A model generated the notes under the pieces. The model was not told the origin of the DNA and made no database searches. It was given only the letters and a program-made list of their open reading frames with translations. Source: Terriglobia bacterium (GTDB lineage Bacteria; Acidobacteriota; Terriglobia; Acidiferrales; UBA7541). Taken from it: 64,000 bases of DNA. The stretch is taken from NCBI GenBank assembly GCA_020073605.1, contig JAIQEW010000005.1:264754-328753 (forward strand), in the 5' to 3' direction. Positions 12,749-21,728 of the stretch are shown in pieces. How positions within the stretch are numbered: the stretch's first letter is position 1; the number at the start of each line of letters is the position of its first letter. A program made the translations under genes and the position numbers.

Positions 12749-13861
12749 ATGGCTGGCATCACACTGAGCGAGCTACTGAAGAAGATGCTCGACATGTCGG
12801 GGAGCGACCTGCATCTATCAACGAATAGCGCGCCGCGCGTGCGCGTCCACGGCAAGTTGCGCCCGCTCGACATGCCACCGCTCACAGCGGCGGACACGAA
12901 GGCGCTCGCCTACAGTGTGCTGACCGACGTGCAAAAGCACCGCCTGGAGGAAAATCTCGAGCTTGACTTCTCCTTCGGATTGAAAAGCCTTGCGCGTTTT
13001 CGAGGCAACATCTTTCACCAGCGGGGCGCCGTCGCGGCCGTTTTCCGGACGATTCCCTGGGAAATCAAAAGCTTCGATGCTTTGGGTCTCCCGGCGATCG
13101 TCCGCAGCCTGTGCGACAAACCCCGCGGACTCGTCCTCGTGACCGGCCCGACCGGTTCGGGTAAATCCACGACGCTCGCCGCCATGCTCGACAAGATCAA
13201 CAACGAGCGCGAAGAGCACATGATCACGATCGAGGACCCGATTGAATTTCTTCACAACCACAAGAAGTGCCTGGTCAATCAGCGCGAGGTTCACTCGGAC
13301 ACGCACTCATTCGCAAATTCCCTCCGCGCCGCTCTTCGAGAAGACCCTGACGTGGTGCTGATCGGCGAAATGCGCGACCTTGAAACGATCGAGTCGGCGC
13401 TGCGCATCGCCGAAACCGGCCACTTGACATTTGCGACTCTGCACACGAACTCCGCCGTATCGACCATCAACCGTATTGTGGACGTTTTCCCGGCTCACCA
13501 GCAGCCGCAGGTTCGGGCGCAACTCTCGATGGTGCTCGAAGGAATTCTTTGCCAGTCCCTGCTGCCGCGTATCGATGGCCGTGGCCGGGCCATGGTGATG
13601 GAGGTCCTGATCCCGAACGCCGCGATCCGCAACCTGGTTCGCGAGGACAAGATTCACCAGATCTATTCGGCGATGCAGACGGGAACCGGGCAGACCGGAA
13701 TGCAGACGTTCAACCAGAGCCTTTCGAACGCCTATTTCCAAAAGTTAATCACTTTGGAAACGGCGCTTTCGAGATCCTCGAATCCAGACGAATTACAGGA
13801 TTTAATTAACCGTGGGGTGACCTCGCCGCCTGCTGGCGGCCGAGTTCCTGTCCGGCGGTAA
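12749..13861 (+). CDS. pilT: Twitching motility ATPase PilT
   Basis: A 370-residue retraction ATPase. It has the PilT N-terminus (SGSDLHLSTNSAPRVRVHG), Walker A GPTGSGKSTTLAAML, Walker B VVLIGEMRDLETIESAL and the C-terminal AIRNLVREDK motif, which separates PilT from PilB. A strong ribosome-binding site (GGAGGAGAAG) precedes the ATG. The last residues after DLINRG (VTSPPAGGRVPVRR) are encoded by a GC-rich hairpin sequence (13825-13840, GCCGCC tgct GGCGGC) and look like an add-on from a palindromic repeat rather than family sequence. It would depolymerise pili and drive twitching. Confidence 0.96.
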   Translation: MAGITLSELLKKMLDMSGSDLHLSTNSAPRVRVHGKLRPLDMPPLTAADTKALAYSVLTDVQKHRLEENLELDFSFGLKSLARFRGNIFHQRGAVAAVFRTIPWEIKSFDALGLPAIVRSLCDKPRGLVLVTGPTGSGKSTTLAAMLDKINNEREEHMITIEDPIEFLHNHKKCLVNQREVHSDTHSFANSLRAALREDPDVVLIGEMRDLETIESALRIAETGHLTFATLHTNSAVSTINRIVDVFPAHQQPQVRAQLSMVLEGILCQSLLPRIDGRGRAMVMEVLIPNAAIRNLVREDKIHQIYSAMQTGTGQTGMQTFNQSLSNAYFQKLITLETALSRSSNPDELQDLINRGVTSPPAGGRVPVRR

Positions 13862-13884
13862 GAGGGAGAGGGAGGTAACAGATC

Positions 13885-15096
13885 ATGCCGGTTTTCACAT
13901 ATCGCGGAGTCAACCGCGCAGGCGCAAAGATTACGGGAGAGCGCACCGCGGAGAACAAGGCCCAACTGGCGGCGATGCTGCGCCGGGAGCAGATCAACGT
14001 CAGCAAGCTCTCGGAAAAGGGCAAGGAATTCAATATTCCGACCTTCGGAACGGGCGTGGAAGCGAAGGAGTTGGCGATCTTCACGCGACAGTTCTCGGTC
14101 ATGATCGATGCCGGCTTGCCCCTCGTCCAGTGCCTCGAGATTCTGGCCGGGCAGCAGGAGAACAAGACCTTTCAGAAGATTCTCAACAGCGTGCGGGCTT
14201 CGGTCGAGGGCGGTGCCACCCTCTCCGCCTCGATGAAGCTGCACGAAAAGATTTTCGATCCGCTCTACTACAACATGGTCGAGGCCGGAGAAACGGGCGG
14301 TATTCTCGATACAATTCTCCAGCGCCTTTCGACTTACATCGAGAAGAACGTCAAGCTGAAGCGCGCCGTAAAGTCGGCGATGATCTATCCGGTCGCGGTC
14401 ATTTCGATCGCCGTCCTGGTTATCGGGCTTCTGTTGTGGAAGGTCGTCCCGATTTTCGTGACTCTGTTCAACGGCCTTGGCGTTGACCTGCCCCTCCCCA
14501 CCCGCATAGTCATCGCTCTCAGTAACTTCGTCGGAAGCATTTACGGCGCGCTGGTTGTCGTGTTCGCAATTGGTGCCGGCTTCGCCGTGAAGTTTTGGTA
14601 TGGCACGCCGCCAGGGCGGATGATGGTCGATAGGTTGCTGCTGAAGGCCCCGGTAGTCGGAATCGTTTTGCGCAAGATCGCAGTGGCGCGCTTCACGCGC
14701 ACGCTCGGCACGTTGATTGCGAGTGGCGTGCCCATCCTGGAAGGCTTGGATATCACCGCTCGCACTTCGGGCAATGCGGTCGTCGAAAAGGCCATCTCGC
14801 AAACTCGCAAGGCCGTCGAGGCGGGGCGCTCGCTGGTTGACCCTTTGAAGGAGACGGACGTTTTCCCCGGCATGGTGACTCAGATGATCGGCGTTGGCGA
14901 GCAGACCGGCGCGATGGACGCCATGCTCCAAAAGATTGCCGACTTCTACGAGGACGAAGTGGACTCTGCCGTGAAAGACATGCTGACCGCGATCGAGCCA
15001 ATCATGATTCTTTTCCTGGGCCTTGTCGTCGGCGGAGTCGTCATATCGATGTACTTACCGCTGTTCTCGTTGATCGGCAAGCTGTCTGGACACTAA
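13885..15096 (+). CDS. pilC: Type IV pilus inner-membrane platform protein PilC
   Basis: A 403-residue GspF/PilC protein: two homologous T2SSF domains (from about residues 65 and 270) and three hydrophobic segments (near 165-190, 215-240 and the C-terminus, IEPIMILFLGLVVGGVVI). Typical sequences include FTRQFSVMIDAGLPLVQCL and MVEAGETGGILD, repeated as MIGVGEQTGAMD. The platform connects PilB/PilT to pilin insertion. Its ribosome-binding site is gggaggtaacag. It is co-oriented with pilT (23 bp gap) and paralogous to the protein at 21729-22943. Confidence 0.95.
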   Translation: MPVFTYRGVNRAGAKITGERTAENKAQLAAMLRREQINVSKLSEKGKEFNIPTFGTGVEAKELAIFTRQFSVMIDAGLPLVQCLEILAGQQENKTFQKILNSVRASVEGGATLSASMKLHEKIFDPLYYNMVEAGETGGILDTILQRLSTYIEKNVKLKRAVKSAMIYPVAVISIAVLVIGLLLWKVVPIFVTLFNGLGVDLPLPTRIVIALSNFVGSIYGALVVVFAIGAGFAVKFWYGTPPGRMMVDRLLLKAPVVGIVLRKIAVARFTRTLGTLIASGVPILEGLDITARTSGNAVVEKAISQTRKAVEAGRSLVDPLKETDVFPGMVTQMIGVGEQTGAMDAMLQKIADFYEDEVDSAVKDMLTAIEPIMILFLGLVVGGVVISMYLPLFSLIGKLSGH

Positions 15097-15225
15097 ATCG
15101 CAGTTTGTCGCAGCCTCCGCGGCGGGCGCGCAGAAAGGGCGTCCGCCGGTTGCGGGTCCGTCGGCCAACCTCTTCCGCAGCCACTGGGGTTCAACGCGGA
15201 GTTAGAAACCATCGGCGAATCTGAA

Positions 15226-16926
15226 ATGAAACCCATACCCAGCGTGAGTGAATGGCTTCCCTGGCTGGGCCGCGTCCGTTTCCTGGTCATCACGTTCCTT
15301 TTGGCGGTCGTCGTGGTCGTCCGCCAATGGACACCGCTCCCAGTGCCGGTATTGCCCCTGTTTGGGCTGGTGGCCCTGTGGTACACCATCGCGACGCTCG
15401 ATCTGATTCTTCAGCGTGAGGCTCCCCAAGCGCTCTGGGTGGCGCCGGTTCAAATCGCTCTGGATCTCGGGATCATAACCGGCGTCGTGTATGCGAGCGG
15501 CACGCAGGACAGCTACTTCGTTTCTCTGTATCTCCTGGCGATTTTGATGGGAACCATTCTGTTCTCGCGCCGAGGCGCGTTTTTGGTGGCGGGCTTCAGT
15601 TTTGTGCTTCTCGGATGCGTGGTCGAGTTGACCTATTACGGCATGATTTCGCGCACCGCGATTTCGATGCCTGCTCCGCGAGCGCTCGAATCGTGGCTGG
15701 CGAGTAACTTTTTTGCGTTCTTTGCGGTGGCCTATTTGGGGAGCTTGCTTGCGCAAACCATTCGGACCAAGGGCGTCGAACTCGAGGAGAAAAGTGAAGC
15801 CCTGAAGGATCTGCAAGCTTTCAACCGCGACATCATTGAATCGATGCGCGGCGGCTTGCTCACGACGGACCTCGAAGGGCACATTCTGCTCGTAAACCGG
15901 TCCGGCGCGGAGATTACGGGGCACGGGTTCGGCCTGCTTCGCGGGGAAAAAGTGGCGGACGTATTCCCCGGATTCTGGCCTGTCGAGATGGACGACACGG
16001 GCAATCCGTTGGCGCTGCGCAAAGAGGTCGAATTCCGCACTCCCGCCGGTGTGACCCGATTCCTGGGCGTGTCGATTTCGCCGCTACGGACGGGTCACAA
16101 CCAGGCCAGCGGCTTTGTGTTCAACTTCCAGGACCTGACGGAATTGAAGCGGCTCGAACGCGAAGTGCTCACGAAGGAGCGGATGGCTGCGCTTGGGCGG
16201 CTATCGGCGGCCATCGCGCACGAGATACGCCAGCCCCTCACGGCCATGACAGGAGCGCTCAAGGAGCTCGCCCGGCTCGCGCCTCTTGAGGATGACGACA
16301 AAAAGCTGGTTCAAATTGTCAGTCGCGAGTCGCAGCGTTTGAACCAGATCATCACCGACTTTCTGGACTATTCCCGTGAAAAGAGCTACGCGTTTGCGGA
16401 TGTCGATATCGTTCCACTGATCGAAGAGACGCTGCTGCTGATCGAGCGGCATGCGGCCACGTCGGGCAAGGTTCGCGTGGAGCGCAACTTCCTGACACGC
16501 AGGCTTCGCGTGCGCGCCGATCGCGATGCGATCAAACAGGTTCTTTGGAATCTCTGTAACAACGCGCTGCGAGCGATGCCCGAGGGTGGCGTTCTTTCAG
16601 TAGTCCTCGAATCGGAAGGGGAGTTGGCGCGAATCTCGATTCACGACACGGGAACTGGATTTGATCCGCGCACCGCGGCCCGCATGTTTGAGCCTTTTCA
16701 GTCGGGTTTTCCCGGGGGGACGGGACTTGGTCTGGCCATCGTGTACCAGATTCTTCAGGCGCACCACGGGCGGGTGCGCGTCGAAACGGAGCCGGAGCTA
16801 GGGGCGGAGTTTATTGTCGAACTTCCCCTGGTGCAGCGGGTTCGGGCAGGCGCTCGTCGGGAGCAAGGGGCCAGCGGCGAAGCTCCTGCTCCTCCGCCGG
16901 TGGAGCGCATGGTAGGGAAGGCATAA
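15226..16926 (+). CDS. pilS: Sensor histidine kinase PilS
   Basis: A 566-residue membrane kinase. The first 190 residues contain several hydrophobic helices (LVITFLLAVVVVVR; LIFSRRGAFLVAGFSFVLLG-like segments), as in PilS. A PAS domain (about 205-310; IESMRGGLLTTDLEGHILLV) is followed by HisKA with the phosphorylated His332 in AAIAHEIRQPLTAM, and by a HATPase domain with N, G1 and G2 boxes (LWNLCNNALRAMPEGG; HDTGTGFDP; GGTGLGLAIV). It ends 7 bp before pilR and would phosphorylate it. The kinase probably senses membrane or pilin state. Confidence 0.9.
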   Translation: MKPIPSVSEWLPWLGRVRFLVITFLLAVVVVVRQWTPLPVPVLPLFGLVALWYTIATLDLILQREAPQALWVAPVQIALDLGIITGVVYASGTQDSYFVSLYLLAILMGTILFSRRGAFLVAGFSFVLLGCVVELTYYGMISRTAISMPAPRALESWLASNFFAFFAVAYLGSLLAQTIRTKGVELEEKSEALKDLQAFNRDIIESMRGGLLTTDLEGHILLVNRSGAEITGHGFGLLRGEKVADVFPGFWPVEMDDTGNPLALRKEVEFRTPAGVTRFLGVSISPLRTGHNQASGFVFNFQDLTELKRLEREVLTKERMAALGRLSAAIAHEIRQPLTAMTGALKELARLAPLEDDDKKLVQIVSRESQRLNQIITDFLDYSREKSYAFADVDIVPLIEETLLLIERHAATSGKVRVERNFLTRRLRVRADRDAIKQVLWNLCNNALRAMPEGGVLSVVLESEGELARISIHDTGTGFDPRTAARMFEPFQSGFPGGTGLGLAIVYQILQAHHGRVRVETEPELGAEFIVELPLVQRVRAGARREQGASGEAPAPPPVERMVGKA

Positions 16927-16933
16927 GAGGCAC

Positions 16934-18319
16934 ATGGCGCACCTGCTGATTGTCGATGACGAGCATTCCATCTGCGAACTTCTGGAGATCAGTTTCCGGA
17001 AGGAGGGCCACAAGGTTGAAACAGCCACCAGCGGAGAAGCGGCCAAGCGGCAGCTAGCCTCGAGGATATTTGACATCGTCGTTTCCGACATCTGCATGCC
17101 CGATATGGACGGTGTCGAATTGCTGCGCTACTGCAAGGAAACCGCCCCAGACACAACTTTCATTCTGATCACCGGTGTGCCCACCATCGACACGGCAATC
17201 GCTGCCGTGAATTTCGGCGCGGATCGCTACGTAATCAAAGGCGACCGGCTGCTCGACGAGCTCCGGCCGGCCGTGCGGCAGGTGACTGAGAATCTGGCGC
17301 TTAAGAAGGAGGCCGGCTACCTGCGCCGCGAGCTCCGTCGCCTCACCGGGCTGGATCACATGATCGGCACGAGCCCGAAGATGCGCGTGATCTTCGAGCT
17401 GATTGAAAACATCGCTCCGCAGCCGAGCCGCGTCCTGATCACAGGTGAAAGCGGCACGGGAAAAGAACTCGTCGCGCGTGCCATTCATGAGAATAGCAAT
17501 CGCGCCAAGCAGCCGTTCATCACGATCAATTGCGGCGCATTCCCGGAGACCCTTCTCGAATCCGAGCTTTTCGGCTACATGAAGGGCGCTTTTACGGGCG
17601 CAAACGAAAACCGCCGCGGATTGTTTCATGCCGCCCATGGCGGCACGCTCTTTATGGACGAGATCGGGAACATGAGCGTGACGATGCAGGTGAAGCTATA
17701 TCGCGTTCTTCAGGAGGGCAAAGTCCGACCCATCGGCAGTACCGAAGAAACGGAAGTGGATGTGCGGGTGATCGCCGCAACGAATAAGAACCTCGAAAAG
17801 GAAATTGCCGAGGGCCGCTTCCGCGAGGATTTGTACTATCGGTTGAACGTCATCCCCATTCATCTTCCGCCGCTGCGCGAGCGTCGTGAGGACATTCCGC
17901 TCCTCGCCCGGGAATTCTTGGGGCGCTTCGCGAAGTCGATGGGCAAGAAAATTGACGGCATCGAGCCCGAGGCGATGCGCCTGCTCGAAGTCTACGAGTG
18001 GCCCGGGAACGTGCGTGAACTCGAGAACACGATCGAGCGCGCCGTGGCCTTGGAAAGCGGAAGCCGGATTTCGGCGGAATCTCTGCCGGACCGCGTCCGC
18101 AACCATTCTCAGGCATCCGTTCCGCATGCTTCGCACAACGGCGACGGAGGCTCTCTGCCGGACGAAGGTTTGAATCTTGAGGAGCATATCCAGCAAATCG
18201 AGCGGTCCTACCTGCTTGCCGCTTTGGAGCGTTCGGGCGGTGTGCGCACGCAGGCTGCCGGGCTCCTAAGGATGTCCTATCGCTCGTTCCGGCACTATGC
18301 CAAGAAGTACGGTGTTTGA
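16934..18319 (+). CDS. pilR: Sigma-54 response regulator PilR
   Basis: A 461-residue NtrC-family activator: receiver domain with phospho-acceptor Asp52 (VVSDICMPDMDG), central AAA+ domain with Walker A GESGTGKELVARAIH, the sigma-54 contact loop GAFTGA, Walker B GGTLFMDEIGN, and a C-terminal Fis-type helix-turn-helix (RTQAAGLLRMSYRSFRHYAKK). It is paired with PilS and lies directly before the pilins, whose upstream region has a -24/-12 sigma-54 promoter (18546-18561). This arrangement supports regulation of pilin transcription by PilR. Confidence 0.93.
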   Translation: MAHLLIVDDEHSICELLEISFRKEGHKVETATSGEAAKRQLASRIFDIVVSDICMPDMDGVELLRYCKETAPDTTFILITGVPTIDTAIAAVNFGADRYVIKGDRLLDELRPAVRQVTENLALKKEAGYLRRELRRLTGLDHMIGTSPKMRVIFELIENIAPQPSRVLITGESGTGKELVARAIHENSNRAKQPFITINCGAFPETLLESELFGYMKGAFTGANENRRGLFHAAHGGTLFMDEIGNMSVTMQVKLYRVLQEGKVRPIGSTEETEVDVRVIAATNKNLEKEIAEGRFREDLYYRLNVIPIHLPPLRERREDIPLLAREFLGRFAKSMGKKIDGIEPEAMRLLEVYEWPGNVRELENTIERAVALESGSRISAESLPDRVRNHSQASVPHASHNGDGGSLPDEGLNLEEHIQQIERSYLLAALERSGGVRTQAAGLLRMSYRSFRHYAKKYGV

Positions 18320-18632
18320 ACCCGCCCTCGCTAAACTCCCCTTCGCCCCGGACCGATATCCTTGACCAGGCCTGCTGGCCAGCCGTTTTCGTCATTCGCA
18401 CATGTCAAAAATTGTCGCTTCCGCGAGCTTCCGCGGCGGGGCGACGGATCTCTCGAGTCGGTTGAAGGGAATGGGTTCCTGTATCTATCTGAGAGCACAC
18501 GGTATAATGGATTTGTGTTGCAAGAGTAAACTTGCGTTGTCCAGCTGGCATCACCCTTGCGAGATATCCAGGCGTACCCCGCCAGGGAGTACTCTAAAAG
18601 AGATTATGGAGCAAGGCTCCTAGGAGAAGAGA
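18320..18632. other. Intergenic region between pilR and the first pilin gene
   Basis: 313 bp. It contains the sigma-54 promoter (18546-18561) and, further up, an isolated TATAAT (18503-18508) without a good -35 box. PilR enhancer sites would be expected here but I could not define a repeated site. No gene is supported. Confidence 0.5.
18546..18561 (+). promoter_or_regulatory. Sigma-54 promoter of the pilin gene
   Basis: The sequence TGGCAT-CACCC-TTGCG matches the -24/-12 consensus TGGCAC-N5-TTGCA with the invariant GG (18547-18548) and GC (18559-18560) correctly spaced. Transcription would start near 18572, giving a leader of about 60 nt. Position next to pilSR fits the known control of pilA. 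Confidence 0.8.
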
Positions 18633-19148
18633 ATGAACAAGAGACAAAAGGGCTTTTCACTTATCGAATTGCTGATCGTCGTGGCGATCATCCTGATCAT
18701 CGCGGCTATCGCAATTCCGAACCTGCTTCGCGCCCGCATCGCGGCCAATGAGGCATCGGCTGTGGGTTCGGTGCGCTCGATCGTGACGGCGGAGATTTCC
18801 TATTCCTCAACGTGGGGACAGGGATTTGCCGCAACGATCGCGAATCTGGGAGGCGCCACGCCGTGTACCGCGAGCGCGGCTACCTCCTGCTTCCTCGATC
18901 CAGTCCTATCGGTTGCTCCTTTCCAGAAGAGCGGATACACGCTTTCAGCGGCCGGCTTGGGTGCGGCCTGCACGGCAGCCGCTCCTTGCACGCGCTTCGT
19001 GGTTGGGGCTGTTCCGATGACGGTGGGCCAGACGGGCCAGCGCACCTTCTGCAACGACCAATCCGGCGTGAGTCGTTTTGACGCCGCAGGCGGCGGTGCA
19101 CCAGCGACGGACACGGCTTGCCAGGCGTTTCCGGCGCTCGGAAACTAG
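18633..19148 (+). CDS. pilA: Type IV pilin (major pilin candidate)
   Basis: A 171-residue pilin. The prepilin leader MNKRQKG is followed by cleavage before FSLIELLIVVAIILIIAA and the conserved Glu5. The globular part is rich in Ala/Thr/Gly with six cysteines that could form disulfides. It has a good ribosome-binding site (AGGAG) and the sigma-54 promoter upstream; a strong terminator (19171-19204) follows. Processing would need the prepilin peptidase at 35851-36714. It is homologous over the N-terminal helix with the next gene. The short ~165-residue mature form is normal for this group. Confidence 0.92.
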   Translation: MNKRQKGFSLIELLIVVAIILIIAAIAIPNLLRARIAANEASAVGSVRSIVTAEISYSSTWGQGFAATIANLGGATPCTASAATSCFLDPVLSVAPFQKSGYTLSAAGLGAACTAAAPCTRFVVGAVPMTVGQTGQRTFCNDQSGVSRFDAAGGGAPATDTACQAFPALGN

Positions 19149-19170
19149 TAGTTTCGGCGCTGTTCGAGGC

Positions 19171-19204
19171 GGGGAGGAAGTCGAACTTCCTCCCCGGTTT
19201 TTCC
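19171..19204 (+). terminator. Rho-independent terminator between the pilin genes
   Basis: A perfect 11-bp stem (GGGGAGGAAGT, loop cga, ACTTCCTCCCC) followed by ggtttttcc. It lies 22 bp after the first pilin stop, so the second pilin either is expressed at a lower level by readthrough or has its own promoter. Confidence 0.85.
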
Positions 19205-19244
19205 AAAGAGGGAGTTCGTTCCAGACTGAAAGGTGCATCGGATC

Positions 19245-19796
19245 ATGAGAATCCCAACCATCGGCCGGAAGAATAACCAGAGACGCCGTCAACAGGGCTT
19301 CTCCTTGATCGAACTTCTCATCGTTGTTGCCATCATTCTGATTATCGCGGCCATCGCCGTCCCAAATCTGCTCAGAGCGCGCATCTCGGCGAACGAAGCG
19401 GCGGCGGCATCCGGCGTGCGGACGGTTACAACGGCTGCAATGAGCTATAGCTCGACATACGGAAACGGTTATCCGCCTGATATGGCTACAATGGGCGGGG
19501 CCGGCGTTGCGAATTGTAACCAGGCAATCCTGTTGGACCCACTCATGACGAACCCGCCCAATCAAGAGGAGGGTTTCATATACGGGTACACAGCTGTTGG
19601 CGCGCCAGTGACTGCGCCGGCCGGGTGTGCCGCACCGGGCGCGTCTGGATATCTCGTGACAGCAACCCCCGCCAGCCCGGGTGTCACGGGCGTGCGGAGC
19701 TTCTGCAGCTACCAGCCCGGGGTCATCCACTTTGACAACAATGGTGCTACCGCAGCCAGTCAGGCCGCTTGCGAAGCGTTGCCCCCGCTCCAATAG
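19245..19796 (+). CDS. Second type IV pilin
   Basis: A 183-residue pilin paralogue. ATG 19245 is preferred to a GTG 12 bp upstream because gaaagg then lies at a workable distance. The leader is long and basic (MRIPTIGRKNNQRRRQQG), cleaved before FSLIELLIVVAIILIIAA with Glu5. The globular domain starts RISANEAAAASGVRTVTTAA, like the first pilin (RIAANEASAVGSVRSIVTAE), then diverges; four to six cysteines. It lies behind the terminator of the first pilin. It may be a minor pilin or an alternative major subunit. Confidence 0.9.
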   Translation: MRIPTIGRKNNQRRRQQGFSLIELLIVVAIILIIAAIAVPNLLRARISANEAAAASGVRTVTTAAMSYSSTYGNGYPPDMATMGGAGVANCNQAILLDPLMTNPPNQEEGFIYGYTAVGAPVTAPAGCAAPGASGYLVTATPASPGVTGVRSFCSYQPGVIHFDNNGATAASQAACEALPPLQ

Positions 19797-19937
19797 GCCC
19801 CTTCGGTTGTCTTCTTGGTCGTACAGAGATTATGGCGAAAGGGTTTCCGGCGCTCGGAAACTGATTGCCATAGCATCGTACGTCGCAGGAATCGCCGGTT
19901 GCACACGGGCAAGAGGTGTCTCTGTTAAACTCAGCCG
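19797..19937. pseudogene. Possible footprint of a deleted third pilin gene
   Basis: Within this 141-bp gap, agagattatgg (19825-19835) repeats the leader just before the first pilin gene (18600-18610), and gtttccggcgctcggaaact (19843-19862) repeats exactly the 3' end of the first pilin gene (19127-19146). Only 7 bp lie between them. This looks like a pilin copy from which the body was deleted, leaving its leader and tail. The two matches are direct observations; the deletion is inference. Confidence 0.4.
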
Positions 19938-20636
19938 ATGCTTCGCGGCGCATTCGGATTGATGCTCCTTCTGGTTGCGGCGGGTTCCTTTCGAGACGGC
20001 GAATCGATTCGCCGGGCGCTCGAAGCGCGATATCAACACGCCCGCACGCTGAAGGCTGTGTTCTTCGAGCGCTACAGCGATGGACACGGTGGCGCGATCG
20101 CAGAGTCGGGCACGGTCTATTTCTCCCGTCCAGGGCGAATGCGCTGGGAGTATGAATCCCCGGAGCCGAAACTCTTTCTCGTGGATGGCTCGAATGCTTG
20201 GTTTTACGTCCCCGCCGATCGCACCGCGAGCCGCGCGAAAATGAAGGAAAGCTCCGACTGGCGGACGCCTCTCGCCTTGCTCGCGGGCAAGGCTGACCTT
20301 TCGAAATTGTGCCGAAGCCTTACGGTCGTCGCCCCCGGCTTATCGGTTGCGGCCGCCAGGAGTGCTGAGCCGCTATCCCCCGGCAATGCGGTCCTGCGAT
20401 GCGCTCCGCGTCTCGATCAGGACGAGTCAGGGGGCGTGAAGGAAGTTCTGTTTGAGGTCGATTCGGAGGCACGGCTGGTTCGCGTGGTAATTCGGGAGGC
20501 GGGTAACGCCGAGACGGAGTTCCGCTTCTCCAACTGGCAGGAAGACATCACAATTCCCGAAGCGAAATTCCACATTCAGCTGCCCCCGGGCGTCGCGATC
20601 GTTGACGAGGAATCTCTGGCAGGCCAGATGAGGTGA
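19938..20636 (+). CDS. lolA: LolA-like outer-membrane lipoprotein carrier
   Basis: A 232-residue protein with a short hydrophobic N-terminus (MLRGAFGLMLLLVAAG) that acts as a signal peptide. The body fits the LolA fold: YQHARTLKAVFFERYS, then SGTVYFSRPGRMRWEYESPE (the beta strand with Trp-Glu-Tyr) and LFLVDGSNAWFYVP. LolA carries lipoproteins through the periplasm from LolCDE to the outer membrane. Neither LolB nor LolCDE is near. A -10-like TGTTAAACT (19923-19931) lies just 7 bp before the ATG, so the mRNA may be nearly leaderless. Confidence 0.85.
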   Translation: MLRGAFGLMLLLVAAGSFRDGESIRRALEARYQHARTLKAVFFERYSDGHGGAIAESGTVYFSRPGRMRWEYESPEPKLFLVDGSNAWFYVPADRTASRAKMKESSDWRTPLALLAGKADLSKLCRSLTVVAPGLSVAAARSAEPLSPGNAVLRCAPRLDQDESGGVKEVLFEVDSEARLVRVVIREAGNAETEFRFSNWQEDITIPEAKFHIQLPPGVAIVDEESLAGQMR

Positions 20637-20651
20637 GGTTGTAGTCGATCG

Positions 20652-21509
20652 TCAGTCGCGAAGAAACGCCGTCGTCTCCCGCAAAAAGACATCGAGCTGG
20701 TCATGGTGTAACCAGTGGCCGGCGTTGGGAATCTTCACAAGGCGGCTGTTTCGAATCGCTGTCTTGCGCCGGTCGGTTTCCGCGATTGGCAAGAAACTCT
20801 CCATACCCGAGAAGAACAAAACCGGGCAGGCGATCTGACCGAAGAGCTGGATGGTGTCGTCGATGTGGTATCCGTAGGGAGGGAACACGCGGACGTAGTT
20901 GTCGAATTTCCAGACAAGCGATCCATCCGCGTCCCAGTTTGTGCCGTGCAGCGTGAGGTGCCGCGCCACTTCGTCCGACAGGTGCGGATTGGCTTCCTGC
21001 ATCCGCGCGACGGCCGCAGCGAGGTTGGGATAGGTTTTTGTCTGGCGCTTCTCCGCGTCACGCACCGCTTCAATCCAGGTACGTATGCGTTCCGATGCGG
21101 GATCGTGCGCCACGTGATCCGGCGCGAATCCCAGCCCTTCGATTGACACAGCCTTGCGGACACGATCCGGGTATACGCCTGCGTAGTGCAACACGACGCC
21201 TCCGCCGAGTGAATGACCCACCATGCGGATAGGGAAGTCGTTGATAATATCAAGCAGCGCCGAGAGATCGAGAACGTGCTCAGCGAGGCTGTACATTGCC
21301 CCGGGCGCCCATGCGCTGTTCCCATGGCCGCGCAGGTCGAGCGCGTAGACGTGATAGTGTTCCCGAAGAGACCGGGCCACCCAGTCCCAATTGCGGGCAT
21401 GGTCGAGTCCGCCATGCACCAGCACAACGGATGGTTTGCCGTCCTGCCCGTAGTCCCAGAATTGCAGCTTCAGGCGGTCGGAATAGAAGAAATGAGAGAT
21501 AGGTTCCAT
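20652..21509 (-). CDS. Alpha/beta hydrolase
   Basis: A 285-residue alpha/beta hydrolase; ATG 21509 (MEPISHFFYSDRLKLQF) is preferred to a longer frame start because homology begins here. It has the oxyanion motif VVLVHGGLDHARNWD, DLRGHGNS, the nucleophile elbow GHSLGG (Ser100), and the catalytic His in NAGHWLHHDQ near the end. Substrate unknown; candidates include esterase, epoxide hydrolase or haloalkane dehalogenase types, of which esterase/lipase-like is most neutral. It is convergent with lolA (15 bp between ends) and transcribed away from the secretion block. Confidence 0.88.
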   Translation of the reverse strand: MEPISHFFYSDRLKLQFWDYGQDGKPSVVLVHGGLDHARNWDWVARSLREHYHVYALDLRGHGNSAWAPGAMYSLAEHVLDLSALLDIINDFPIRMVGHSLGGGVVLHYAGVYPDRVRKAVSIEGLGFAPDHVAHDPASERIRTWIEAVRDAEKRQTKTYPNLAAAVARMQEANPHLSDEVARHLTLHGTNWDADGSLVWKFDNYVRVFPPYGYHIDDTIQLFGQIACPVLFFSGMESFLPIAETDRRKTAIRNSRLVKIPNAGHWLHHDQLDVFLRETTAFLRD

Positions 21510-21728
21510 GGTTCTTTCGGCAAGTCCTCCGGAATCCCGCACCGAACGCGACTTTAACATAGGTGCTTCGCGACTCGACCCGCGGCCGGAAATTTCGTTC
21601 CAGAAGACCCTTTTCCCCGTTGTCACATCCTATTCACAGCCCGTTTTCACGGCCTCAGTCTTGGTCCGGAAGGGGTATGCTAAACTTTGCGTGAGTCGCC
21701 TCCCACGGCGGCACGCCGATAAATCATA

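Noticed and set aside
18503..18508. TATAAT as a sigma-70 promoter of the pilin gene
   Set aside because: No suitable -35 box lies upstream, and a well-formed sigma-54 promoter is found 40 bp further down.
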